NCBI GenBank assembly: GCA_964427875.1
Contig: CAYRVX010000020.1
Location: 1-64,000, forward strand
Reading direction: 5' to 3'
Source: CAYRVX01 sp964427875
Lineage (GTDB): Bacteria; Planctomycetota; Phycisphaerae; SM23-33
Length of the DNA: 64,000 nt
Of the stretch, positions 49,930-58,114 are shown piece by piece. The notes below the pieces were generated by a model that was given only the letters and a program-made list of their open reading frames with translations, searched no databases and had not been told where the DNA came from. Numbering within the stretch: the first letter of the stretch is position 1; each line of letters starts with the position of its first letter. The translations under genes were made by a program, and so were the position numbers.

Positions 49930-51738
49930 ATGAAGGACCTCTCACAGCGAATCAGCCAACAGTTGCTGCCGCGTGTCCGCCAGCCGGGGCAGTACGTCGG
50001 GCTCGAGACCAACGCCCGCTGCGGCGACGTCCGCGCCGCCGAGGTCGCCGTCGCGCTGGCCTTCCCGGACGCATACACCATCGGCATCAGCCATCTCGGC
50101 TCGCAGGTCCTCTACCACATGGTCAACGACATGCCGCGCGCGGCCTGCGACCGCGTCTACTGCCCCCTGCCCGACGCCGAGGCCGTCATGCGCGCCCGCC
50201 GCGTGCCGCTGTTCGGCTGGGAAAGCCGCGCCGCCGTCGGCGACTTCGACATCCTGGGCTTCTCGCTGTCCTACGAGCTGTGCGCCGCGAACGTGCTGAC
50301 CATGCTGCTCCTGGCGGGCATTGGGCTCCATGCGGCCGAGCGGACGCAGCGCGACCCCATCGTCATCGCCGGCGACGCCCTGGCCGACACGCCCGAGCCG
50401 CTGGCCGACTTCATCGACCTGTTCCTCGTCGGCGACGGCGAGCGGCCGCTGGCGGAGCTGGTCGAGCTCGTCCGGCAGATGAAGGCCGCCGGGGCGACTC
50501 GCGAGGAGATGATCCTCCAGGCCGCCCGCACCATCGCCGGCGCCTACGCCCCGCGCTACTACCGGCCGACGCAGGAAGGTACGGGTGACTGCCCCCTGCT
50601 CGCCGTCGAGCCGATCCGCGACGACGTGCCCGCCGTCGTCCAGCACGTCCACCTGCCGGAGCTGAGCGACTCGCCGCCCATCGCCCGCCCGCTCGTCCCG
50701 CTGGTCGAGGGCGTGCACGACCGCGCGGTCGTCGAGGTGATGCGCGGCTGCCCCAACGCCTGCCGCTTCTGCCAGGCCGGGGCCACGCGGCTGCCCGTGC
50801 GATACCGAAGCGTCGAGGAGATCCTCGCCGCCGCCCGCGCCGCCATCGACGCCACCGGCTGCCGCGAGGTCTCCCTGCTGAGCCTCTCGACCAGCGACTA
50901 CCCGCACCTGGACGAGCTGCTGGCGAAGCTCACGGGCGAGCTCGCGCCCCGCCGCGTGTCGGTCTCCCTGCCTTCCCTGCGGGTCGATAGCCAGCTCCGG
51001 CACCTGCCGAAGCTCACCAGCACCGTCCGCAAGAGCGGGCTGACCATCGCCGCGGAGGGCGGCAGCGAGCGCATCCGCGGCGCCATCGGGAAGCGCATCT
51101 CCGAAGACGACATGGTCGCCGGCGTCCGCGCCGCCTACGAGGCCGGGCTGCGGAGCGTGAAGGTGTACTTCATGGCCGGCCTGCCCAACGAGACCGACGC
51201 CGACGTCGAAGGAATCTACGCCCTCTGCCGCCGCCTGAGCGACACCCGCCGGGAGGTGGACGGCCAGCCGGGGGCGATCTCCGCGAGCGTCTCGTGGTTC
51301 GTCCCCAAGCCGCACACGCCCATGCAGTGGTGCGCGATGCGTCAGGCGGAGTACTTCTTCGACGTCCGCCGGCGGCTGATCGGCCTGGCCCGCCGCTCGC
51401 CGGTGCGCTTCAAGTTCCATCGCATCGAGCGGAGCATCCTCGAGGCCGTCCTCTGCCGCGGCGACCGGCGCATCGGCGCCGTCATCGAGGCCGCCTGGCG
51501 AAACGGCGCCCGCCTCGACGCCTGGAACGAGCACTGGGACTGGGACAAGTGGACGGCCGCGTTCGAGCAGACCGGCATCGACCCGACCCTCTACGCCCAC
51601 CGCGACCTTCCCACCGACGCCCGCCTGCCCTGGTCCCACGTCGCCTGCCCGCGAAGCGAGCCGTTCCTGCTGAGCCAATACCGCAAGGTGATGGAGGCGA
51701 TGGGGGAACCACCGCGAGGGTCCGTGCGGGGCGAGTGA
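49930..51738 (+). CDS. B12-binding-like radical SAM protein (TIGR03960-type)
   Basis: The 602-residue protein has an N-terminal cobalamin-binding-like domain (AFPDAYTIGISHLGSQVLYH, near residues 44-63). A radical SAM core follows with the CxxxCxxC cluster motif GCPNACRFCQAG near residue 275, and IAAEGGSERIRG is present further on. Homologues are often fused or paired with a DUF2344 protein, which I do not see here. The substrate is unknown. No ribosome-binding site precedes the ATG; instead a 12-bp hairpin lies 7 bp upstream. Confidence 0.9.
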   Translation: MKDLSQRISQQLLPRVRQPGQYVGLETNARCGDVRAAEVAVALAFPDAYTIGISHLGSQVLYHMVNDMPRAACDRVYCPLPDAEAVMRARRVPLFGWESRAAVGDFDILGFSLSYELCAANVLTMLLLAGIGLHAAERTQRDPIVIAGDALADTPEPLADFIDLFLVGDGERPLAELVELVRQMKAAGATREEMILQAARTIAGAYAPRYYRPTQEGTGDCPLLAVEPIRDDVPAVVQHVHLPELSDSPPIARPLVPLVEGVHDRAVVEVMRGCPNACRFCQAGATRLPVRYRSVEEILAAARAAIDATGCREVSLLSLSTSDYPHLDELLAKLTGELAPRRVSVSLPSLRVDSQLRHLPKLTSTVRKSGLTIAAEGGSERIRGAIGKRISEDDMVAGVRAAYEAGLRSVKVYFMAGLPNETDADVEGIYALCRRLSDTRREVDGQPGAISASVSWFVPKPHTPMQWCAMRQAEYFFDVRRRLIGLARRSPVRFKFHRIERSILEAVLCRGDRRIGAVIEAAWRNGARLDAWNEHWDWDKWTAAFEQTGIDPTLYAHRDLPTDARLPWSHVACPRSEPFLLSQYRKVMEAMGEPPRGSVRGE

Positions 51739-51762
51739 GCAGGCCCGTGCCAGCAGCGTGCC

Positions 51763-51804
51763 CTACCCGACGTTTCGTCCCTTGGGGACTCAACATCGGG
51801 CTTT
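51763..51804. repeat. dispersed repeat, inverted copy 2
   Basis: CTACCCGACGTTTCG...GGGACTCAACATCGGGCTTT is the inverse of the block at 36775-36823. The centre differs (CTTGG here, a GATGTACATC palindrome there). Confidence 0.8.
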
Positions 51805-51852
51805 CGCCACAGGGGGCTCGGTGCAACAACGAGATGCTGAAACCCATTCAAG

Positions 51853-51923
51853 AATCCGCAATCCGCAATCCGCCCTTCGACAAGCTCCCTTCGACAGAGC
51901 TCAGGATCTACGACAGGGCAAGC
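51853..51923. repeat. AATCCGC heptamers fused to a CCCTTCGAC-type repeat
   Basis: Three perfect AATCCGC heptamers (51853-51873) lead directly into CCCTTCGACAAGCTCCCTT...GAGCTCAGGATC. The latter belongs to the same family as the sequence at 882-905 and 59461-59484. The block fills the gap between the radical SAM and CNNM genes. Confidence 0.85.
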
Positions 51924-51930
51924 AATCGGA

Positions 51931-52911
51931 TCACCACTCCTCCAGCTCGCCGACGATCTCCTCGACGAGGTCCTTGATCGTGACGACGCCCACGGGGCGG
52001 TCGGCGGCCTGCACGACGGCCATCATCTTGTGGCCGCGCTGCATGCGGTAGAGGGCCTCGGTGACGGTCGTGGTCTCCGGCAGCTTCAGCGGCTCGGTCA
52101 TGCGCTCGGCGGGACAGGCGACCTGCTTGTCGGTGAGCACGTCGTAGATGTCCAGCACGCCGACGACGCGGCCGGCCTCGTCGCGGACGGGCAGGCGGGA
52201 ATAGCTGCTCTGCCGGACGAGATCCAGCAGTTCGGCCCGGGCGGTGCCGCGGCGGATCGAAACGACCTTGTCCATCGGGACCATGACGTCGGCGAGGGTC
52301 ATGTCGGCGATGTGCATGACGCGATCGACCATGACGGCCTGCATGTGGGTGAGCACGCCGCTGGCCCGGCCTTCGGCGAAGATCGCGCTGAGCCACTCGT
52401 CCGAGGTCCTCTGCCGGCGCCGCAGCGGCAGCATGAGCAGCCAGGAGACGCCGCGGACAAGCGGGCTGAGCCCGGTGACGTTGAAGAGCACGTCGGAGGC
52501 CGCCAGCAGCCAGCTCAGCCGGTAGACAAGACTCTCCGCCAGCCTCCGGAAGACGTTCTTCGGCACGGTGTCGCCAAAGACGAACAGCACGGGCGTGGCG
52601 ACGGCGAGGGCGTACCACTCGGCCGCCTCGCCGTGGCCGGCGAGCACGAACATCGCCGTGATGGCGAACGTCACGGCGTAACTCGAGACGTTCGTGCCGA
52701 TCAGCAGCACGGTCAGCAGGCGGTTGGGCACGGCCAGCATCCGCCGCAGGAACCTCGCCCGCCGGTCGCCCGCCTCGGCGCGGAGGTCCAGGCGGATCTT
52801 GTTCAGCACGTAGATGCCCGTCTCCAGCCCGCAATAGAGCCCGCAGAACCCCGTGCCCGCCACCAGGACGGCCGTCCACGTCGCCCAGATTGCCGAGGCC
52901 CAGCCGATCAT
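51931..52911 (-). CDS. CNNM/CorC-family transporter (DUF21 + CBS), short form
   Basis: The 326-residue protein has four hydrophobic helices of a DUF21 domain in the first 190 residues (FCGLYCGLETGIYVLNKIRL, TVPKNVFRRLAES). A CBS pair (about 205-325) follows with ADVMVPMDKVV and GRVVGVLDIYDV. It lacks the C-terminal CorC_HlyC domain of its neighbour. Related proteins transport or sense magnesium or sodium. The start overlaps the stop of the upstream paralogue by ATGA, suggesting obligate coexpression. Confidence 0.9.
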   Translation of the reverse strand: MIGWASAIWATWTAVLVAGTGFCGLYCGLETGIYVLNKIRLDLRAEAGDRRARFLRRMLAVPNRLLTVLLIGTNVSSYAVTFAITAMFVLAGHGEAAEWYALAVATPVLFVFGDTVPKNVFRRLAESLVYRLSWLLAASDVLFNVTGLSPLVRGVSWLLMLPLRRRQRTSDEWLSAIFAEGRASGVLTHMQAVMVDRVMHIADMTLADVMVPMDKVVSIRRGTARAELLDLVRQSSYSRLPVRDEAGRVVGVLDIYDVLTDKQVACPAERMTEPLKLPETTTVTEALYRMQRGHKMMAVVQAADRPVGVVTIKDLVEEIVGELEEW

Positions 52912-54182
52912 CCCGCCTCCTCGAGCAGGCGCAGCTCCAGCTTGTCGATCCGCCGACGCCGCATGGACAGGACGGTGAACCGCAGGTTCCGATAGGTGGC
53001 CACGTCCCCCACGCTCGGGATGCGGCCCAGCAGCGACGTGACGAATCCCCCGACCGTGCTGATCCGCTGGGCCCTCAGGCCCATCTCGAACGCCTCGTCC
53101 CATTCGTGGACCGCCAGGTTGCCGTTTAGGACGTATCGCCGCGGTTCGACCTGCTCGACGGCCGGGCCGCGACCGGCCTCGTGGCGGTCGGGAATGTCGC
53201 CGACGATCTCCTCCAGGATGTCCTCGAGCGTCACCAGCCCGGCCGTCCCGCCGTATTCGTCCACCACGATCGCCATCTGCGAGCGCCGCACGCGAAGCTG
53301 GAGCAGCACTCGCTCCAGGTTCGCCGCCTCCGGCACGAAGGGCACGGGCACGACCACCTCGCGCAGGGGCCTCTGGGGGCCCAGCAGCACCCTCTTGGCG
53401 TGCACCACGCCGATGATGTGATCGACGTCGCGCTCGTACACGGGGACCCTGCGCAGCCTGGTCCGCGCGAGCAGCTTCACCAGGGCGGCGCGGGGGGCGT
53501 CCAGGTCGTAGCAGATCATGTCCACGCGGGGCACCATGACGTCGCTGACGTGCAGGTCCGTCAGCTCGAGGATCTCCTGGAGCAGGTCTCTGGCCTGGCC
53601 GTCCAGGATGCCTCGCTTGGCGGAGAGGTCCAGCAGGGCCGCCAGCTCCTCGCCGCTGATGTCGGCCCCGCCGGCGTGCCGCGGCGCGATCATCCGCGTC
53701 AGCGGCCCCACGATCACCTTGTACAGCGTGAGGATCACCCAGTGAAAGGCCTTCCTGAGCCCGGCGAGCGGCAAGGCCATCGTGACGGCCCACCGCTCGG
53801 CGATCAGCATCGCCAGCATCTTCGGCAGGACCTCCCCGGCGAGTATCAGCACCAGCACCGCTCCCAGGGAACACGCCCCTAACACCCACCCGGACGCGCC
53901 CACCGCGCCCTCCAGGTCGAGTATCAGCACCGCCGAGATGCCCGAGTACGCCACGTTGACCAGCAGATTGCCCAACAGGATCGAGTGAAGGATCTGCTGG
54001 GGCCGGGCCATGAGAGACGCGACGATCCGCCCGCCCGCTCGGCCGCGGCGCAGCCGGTAGAGCCGGCCCGGCGAGAGCGAGAACAGCGCCGTCTCCGACC
54101 CGCTGAAGAAGGCCGACATCGTCAGCAGCGCGGCCAGCAGCACCAGCTCCCCCACCCGCGCGGCCAGGAACTCACCCCACAT
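52908..54182 (-). CDS. CNNM/HlyC-CorC family transporter (DUF21 + CBS + CorC_HlyC)
   Basis: The 424-residue protein has a DUF21 membrane domain (FFSGSETALFSLSPGRLYRL, GEVLPKMLAMLIAERWA). A CBS pair follows (about 190-320: SDVMVPRVDMICYDLD, AIVVDEYGGTAGLVTLEDIL), then a CorC_HlyC domain (about 335-410). It is a full-length member, probably a partner of the shorter paralogue that starts at its stop codon. Confidence 0.92.
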   Translation of the reverse strand: MWGEFLAARVGELVLLAALLTMSAFFSGSETALFSLSPGRLYRLRRGRAGGRIVASLMARPQQILHSILLGNLLVNVAYSGISAVLILDLEGAVGASGWVLGACSLGAVLVLILAGEVLPKMLAMLIAERWAVTMALPLAGLRKAFHWVILTLYKVIVGPLTRMIAPRHAGGADISGEELAALLDLSAKRGILDGQARDLLQEILELTDLHVSDVMVPRVDMICYDLDAPRAALVKLLARTRLRRVPVYERDVDHIIGVVHAKRVLLGPQRPLREVVVPVPFVPEAANLERVLLQLRVRRSQMAIVVDEYGGTAGLVTLEDILEEIVGDIPDRHEAGRGPAVEQVEPRRYVLNGNLAVHEWDEAFEMGLRAQRISTVGGFVTSLLGRIPSVGDVATYRNLRFTVLSMRRRRIDKLELRLLEEAG

Positions 54183-54202
54183 TGATTCGTCCTCCGGACG
54201 AA

Positions 54203-54251
54203 GGGAATAGGGAGTAGGGAATAGGGAGTAGGGAACAGGGAGCAGGGACGC
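54203..54251. repeat. heptamer array (GGGAATA/GGGAGTA)
   Basis: Seven 7-bp units follow each other: GGGAATA, GGGAGTA, GGGAATA, GGGAGTA, GGGAACA, GGGAGCA, GGGACGC. The inverse of the first units recurs at 59502-59531. The array lies just upstream of the CNNM gene start, in its expected leader. Confidence 0.93.
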
Positions 54252-54353
54252 GCGGGGGAGGCGCTCGGGGCTCCGGCTCGGCGTCCGGGTCGTCGGGTTG
54301 TTCGCTCGGCTCAGGCATGGAACTGCGCGCGCGATTATACCGCCCGGCGGGCC

Positions 54354-55034
54354 CTATAGCCAGCGCCCCGGCGCGAACGTGACGTTGTCGTGCCCGGGGA
54401 CGATGACGTCGGCCAGCTCCAGGAAGTCGGCCATGGACCGCATGGCCGCCTCGATGTCGGCGCAGCCCTCCCAGACCTGCCCGCGTCGGACGTGCTCGGC
54501 GGTCACGGCCGCGTCGCCCGCGATGAGGATCGTGCTCGTCGGCGGCGTCAGCAGCAGGCCCGCCGATCCGGGCGACGGCCCGGCCAGCGGATACACCGTC
54601 ACCTGGTCGCCGAACCGTTCCGGCGCGGGACGAAACCGCCCGATCAGCTCCAGGTCGGCCTCGACGTTCGCGGCGTCCTGGGGGTCCAGCCGTTCGGTCC
54701 TCTCCAGCAGGCCCTCCAGGTGGGACTGATACGTGCTCAGCTCGTCGGCGTGCACCCACCACGCGGCGGCGGTCAGCGCAGCGATACTCCGCCGATGCAC
54801 CGGCCGAAGCGTCGTGCAGAACACGTCCGTCACGTCCGAAAGCCCTTTGCCCGTCCGCTCGTTGAGCACCGGCCCCAACGCCGCCGCCGGCAGCGACGGA
54901 TCGACCAGGATCACCCGCTCGCCGGTGAACACGGCCGTCGTCGTCGCGTGCGACGTCCGCACGGCTGCCGTCTCCCCCCACAGCCGGTTCCTCGAAAGCG
55001 CCCCGATACTGACCACGCAGAACTCGACGGACAT
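54354..55034 (-). CDS. metallo-beta-lactamase-fold protein with degenerate metal site
   Basis: The 226-residue protein has the order of elements of a metallo-beta-lactamase-fold hydrolase: TAVFTGERVILVDPSLP, the motif 2 region DVFCTTLRPVHRRSI, GDAAVT, and a closing DVIVPGHDN. The HxHxDH metal site is replaced by TLRPVHRRS, so only one His of the usual set is seen there, whereas the GDAAV Asp and the PGHD His remain. It may bind a single metal or none. The gene lies alone between repeats and the CNNM pair. Confidence 0.75.
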   Translation of the reverse strand: MSVEFCVVSIGALSRNRLWGETAAVRTSHATTTAVFTGERVILVDPSLPAAALGPVLNERTGKGLSDVTDVFCTTLRPVHRRSIAALTAAAWWVHADELSTYQSHLEGLLERTERLDPQDAANVEADLELIGRFRPAPERFGDQVTVYPLAGPSPGSAGLLLTPPTSTILIAGDAAVTAEHVRRGQVWEGCADIEAAMRSMADFLELADVIVPGHDNVTFAPGRWL

Positions 55035-55243
55035 CCGATCGTCCTTCCCGACATTCACCTTAGCCGAACAGTAAGGGATTGCCAATCGGCAATTCCGGGC
55101 GCCTCCGCGGGCTCGGGCCAACCGCCGCGGCCAGGATCGCGCTTCGCAGCGGCCGGCCCGGCCGCGACCCGCGCCATGACAAGGCCTCCCGCCGGGGCCA
55201 TAATATCAGCGGCAGATCCCTGAAGTCGAAAGGAGAGACGCGC

Positions 55244-56809
55244 ATGGCTTCGATCCGCTGCGGCCCCTTGCGCACGAGGACATTTCCACCGAAGATGGCC
55301 GGGCTCTGCGGGGTACTTCTGGCGGCGTGCCTGGTTGCCGGCTGCACCACGCAGAATACCGCGTCGCTGGTCCATCCGTGGTGCGATGAACGTTTCCAGG
55401 AATGCTCCATCCGGCTGGACGCGTACCGGTCCGTCCAGGAGCGGACGGGGGGGCAGGACCCGAACCTCGCGCTGGCCGTGGCCATCTCCGGCGGGGGACA
55501 CCGCGCGGGGAACTTCGGGGCCGGCGTCCTGATCGGGCTGGAGGAGATCCTTCGGGACGGCTCGCCCGAGCGAAACGCCCTGCGGGAGGTCGATTATCTC
55601 TCCACCGTATCGGGCGGGGGGCTGACGGCAGCGGCGTTCATCTCCAGCCTGCACGACTACCGCACGTTCCGGAAAACGATCGAGGGCTACTCGTTCGCCG
55701 AAGCGCTTCGCGAGCCGACAGGCAGGCAGCCGCCTCTCGAGCGGCAGTGGACCGACCCGGACCTGAGGAAGCACCTGGAATACAACTACGTGGACGACAT
55801 CCTGCGGGGGATGTTTGCGGTGGCGACGTTCGGCTACTTCCATCGAGGCGACTTTCTGGAGCGGTCGTTCGACGACCACGTCCTCGGGCGGCGCTGGAGA
55901 AAGCGGAAGCTGGCCTCGCTCGGCCGGCCCGGCGGCAGCCGCGGCGCCAGCCTGAAACTGCGGGACGTCTTCATCCCCCGCCAGGACCGCCGGCGGGAGG
56001 TGCGCCTGCCCTATTGGGCGGCGAACGCGACCACCTACGAGAACGCCGCGATCTTCCCCTTCACGCCGGACCACCTCAAGCTCTATCAGGTCTGCGGCTA
56101 CCGACACCGTCTACGGGAAGTCAGGCACGACGGGGCCGCGGAGCGGCGCGAGGAGTTCGTGGCCGGGGCGCCTCTGGCGCTGGGCATGACGGCCAGCGGG
56201 AGCTTCCCCGTCCTGATCCCAGCCAGCACGCTGCGCAGCCGCATGGACCGGCTGAACCCGCACCTGCATCTGCTCGACGGCGGGCTGGCGGACATGTTCG
56301 GCGCGGTCACGGCCTGGCGGCTGCTGCGCCAGGACGCCGCGGCCAGGCGGAAGGTCCTGTTCGTCGTGGACGCCTACAGCGGCCCGCTGACGCCGTTCTC
56401 GTGCTGCGAGCGGTCGCCGGCGATGTTGACGACGGCGTGCCGGGTGGGGACGGCCTTCCTCGACGCCTGGCGGGCGCGGTATCACGAGGTGATTCGGGCG
56501 CTTTGCTCGTCGCGGGACCCTCCCTCGGACGCCGAGGTGGTGTTCCTGAGCTTCGACGACCTGGAGTGCTGCAAGGACATGAAGGAGCTGGAGCCCTTCG
56601 GCTTCGGCCCGCGGGACCTGGACCGCCTCAAGCGGGAGGGCGTCTCTCCCGGCATCAGGATCACGCCGTTCACCCTCGCCCGGGACGTGTGGACGTGGTA
56701 CAACCTCTCCCCGACGGAGCAGAAGCTCCTCTTCGCCGTGGGCAGATGCGTCGTTCACAGGAAGCGCGGCGAGATCCGAAAGGCCCTCGGATGGGCGCGG
56801 CAGCGATAG
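55244..56809 (+). CDS. patatin-like phospholipase lipoprotein
   Basis: The protein of about 521 residues has a lipoprotein signal with lipobox LVAG-C at about residues 31-35 (GVLLAACLVAGCTTQ). It carries the patatin features: the oxyanion loop AISGGGHRAGNFGAG near residue 80, the nucleophile region LSTVSGGGLTAAAF near 121, and a later Asp in LLDGGLADMFG near 348 (the D-G of the Ser-Asp dyad). It is probably an outer-membrane or periplasmic lipid acyl hydrolase. I start at MASIRCGPLRTR (55244), with AAAGGAGAGACG upstream; the GxSxG form is altered to VSGGG. Confidence 0.87.
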   Translation: MASIRCGPLRTRTFPPKMAGLCGVLLAACLVAGCTTQNTASLVHPWCDERFQECSIRLDAYRSVQERTGGQDPNLALAVAISGGGHRAGNFGAGVLIGLEEILRDGSPERNALREVDYLSTVSGGGLTAAAFISSLHDYRTFRKTIEGYSFAEALREPTGRQPPLERQWTDPDLRKHLEYNYVDDILRGMFAVATFGYFHRGDFLERSFDDHVLGRRWRKRKLASLGRPGGSRGASLKLRDVFIPRQDRRREVRLPYWAANATTYENAAIFPFTPDHLKLYQVCGYRHRLREVRHDGAAERREEFVAGAPLALGMTASGSFPVLIPASTLRSRMDRLNPHLHLLDGGLADMFGAVTAWRLLRQDAAARRKVLFVVDAYSGPLTPFSCCERSPAMLTTACRVGTAFLDAWRARYHEVIRALCSSRDPPSDAEVVFLSFDDLECCKDMKELEPFGFGPRDLDRLKREGVSPGIRITPFTLARDVWTWYNLSPTEQKLLFAVGRCVVHRKRGEIRKALGWARQR

Positions 56810-56886
56810 TCCTTCTCCGTCGGATCCTCGCCCGGTCCTCCGCCGCGGCGCATGGGGGCCTGGCCCCGATCCCGTGGTATTCCGCC

Positions 56887-56915
56887 TTGCACGCGGCGAG
56901 GCCGCGCTCGATAAT
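56887..56915 (+). promoter_or_regulatory. promoter of the MTAP-like gene
   Basis: TTGCAC (56887-56892) and GATAAT (56910-56915) are spaced 17 bp apart, 70 bp upstream of ATG 56985. Confidence 0.5.
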
Positions 56916-56984
56916 GCCCCCGCGGACACTTCCCGGACGGCAGGAGACTCGTTCGTCCCGCTGCAACGGAAAGGAATCCTCTCT

Positions 56985-57860
56985 ATGTCAGCGACGATAG
57001 CCTGTGTTGCCGGCGAGGAGATCCATCGTCAGTGGGCCGCCGGGCGAATCGAGGGCGAGCGGATCGGCCCCCGGCAGACGCCCTTCGGCGAAAGCGGCGA
57101 GATCCTCCTCGTCGATGCCGAGGACGTTTCGTACTATCTGCTTCCCCGCTACGGGCGCGGCCTGGCGAAGACCGCGCCGTCGCGGATCAACGACCGCGCC
57201 AACATGTACGCGCTGAAGGACCTCGGCGTCGAGCGGGTGCTGGCCTGGGCGCCCGGCGGCGCGATCACCCACACCATCGCGGTGGGCGACCTGGTCATCC
57301 TCAACGATCTGATCGACCGCACGTACCTGCGGACGGAGACGTTCTTCGAGGACAGCCCGCTGGGGTATCTTCGCGAGTTCCCCGTGTTCTGCCCACAGCT
57401 CGGCCGGGCCGTCGCCGAAGCGCTGCACGAGCTGAAGCTCGTCTATCACGACACCGGCACCGCGGCCGTCTGCGAGGGCCCGCGCCTCGAGACCCCCGCC
57501 GAAATCCGAATGCTCGCCACCGTCGGCGCCGGAGTCGTTACCCATACCTTCGTGCCCGAGGTCTTCCTCGCCAGGGAATTGCAGCTCTGCTACGCGGGCA
57601 TCTGCTACGTCGTCAACTACGCCGAGACCGGCAGCCGCCACCGCCCCTTCGCCCCGGGCAGCCTCTTCGCCCAGTTGTCCCCGAAGTCCGAGACCGAGCG
57701 ACTCGCCGGCGTGGTCGGGGCCATGAGCGAGATCGTCCGCAGCGTGGCCGTCGCCGTCGGCCAAGAGGCCAGAACGTGCGATTGCGGCAAGACCATGGCC
57801 GCCCACGCCGAGCAGTACGACCTGCCGGACGACTGGCGGCAGTGGTTCCACCGCACGTGA
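56985..57860 (+). CDS. MTAP/PNP-fold nucleoside phosphorylase-like protein, phosphate site altered
   Basis: The 291-residue protein matches the 5'-methylthioadenosine phosphorylase family in the middle and at the end: RINDRANMYALKDLGVERVL, YHDTGTAAVCEGPRLETPAEIR, and CYAGICYVVNYAETG, a methionine-poor variant of the usual segment. The N-terminal GGSGLY phosphate-binding loop is missing (ACVAGEEIH instead), and the RHG phosphate pair is RYG. This suggests a nucleosidase (hydrolase) rather than a phosphorylase. The start is ATG 56985. An HxHLE-type amidohydrolase follows downstream on the same strand; see findings. Confidence 0.82.
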   Translation: MSATIACVAGEEIHRQWAAGRIEGERIGPRQTPFGESGEILLVDAEDVSYYLLPRYGRGLAKTAPSRINDRANMYALKDLGVERVLAWAPGGAITHTIAVGDLVILNDLIDRTYLRTETFFEDSPLGYLREFPVFCPQLGRAVAEALHELKLVYHDTGTAAVCEGPRLETPAEIRMLATVGAGVVTHTFVPEVFLARELQLCYAGICYVVNYAETGSRHRPFAPGSLFAQLSPKSETERLAGVVGAMSEIVRSVAVAVGQEARTCDCGKTMAAHAEQYDLPDDWRQWFHRT

Positions 57861-57888
57861 GCGGAGTAGCTTTCGGCGTTCGGCTCTC

Positions 57889-58101
57889 AGCATTGAGCAT
57901 TAGCACTACAACGAAAGATCGTCAATTCGTTGACTCGTTGACTCGTTAACTCGTTTTCTCGGAGGCAGTTGTTGAGCGTAGGCGCAAGAGCGGGCGCCGA
58001 AAGGCTCCGCGACACGGAGCATCTTACGAATCAACGAGTTAACGGATCCACGAGTCAACGAAGTCTCGTTGTAGGATTAGGCATTAAACATTAAGCATTA
58101 G
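57889..58101. repeat. long inverted repeat with 7- and 8-bp internal periodicity
   Basis: The left arm (57903-57954) contains CTACAACGAAAG...TTCGTTGACTCGTTGACTCG and TTAACTCGTT. The right arm (58027-58074) is its imperfect complement. CGTTGACT/CGTTAACT units repeat every 8 bp inside. Outside the arms are CATTAG-type heptamers (GCATTGAGCATTAG at 57890 and CATTAAACATTAAGCATTAG at 58082). The 70-bp centre is unrelated. The whole fills 57861-58114 between two genes. Confidence 0.85.
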
Positions 58102-58114
58102 ACGTCACTCACCC

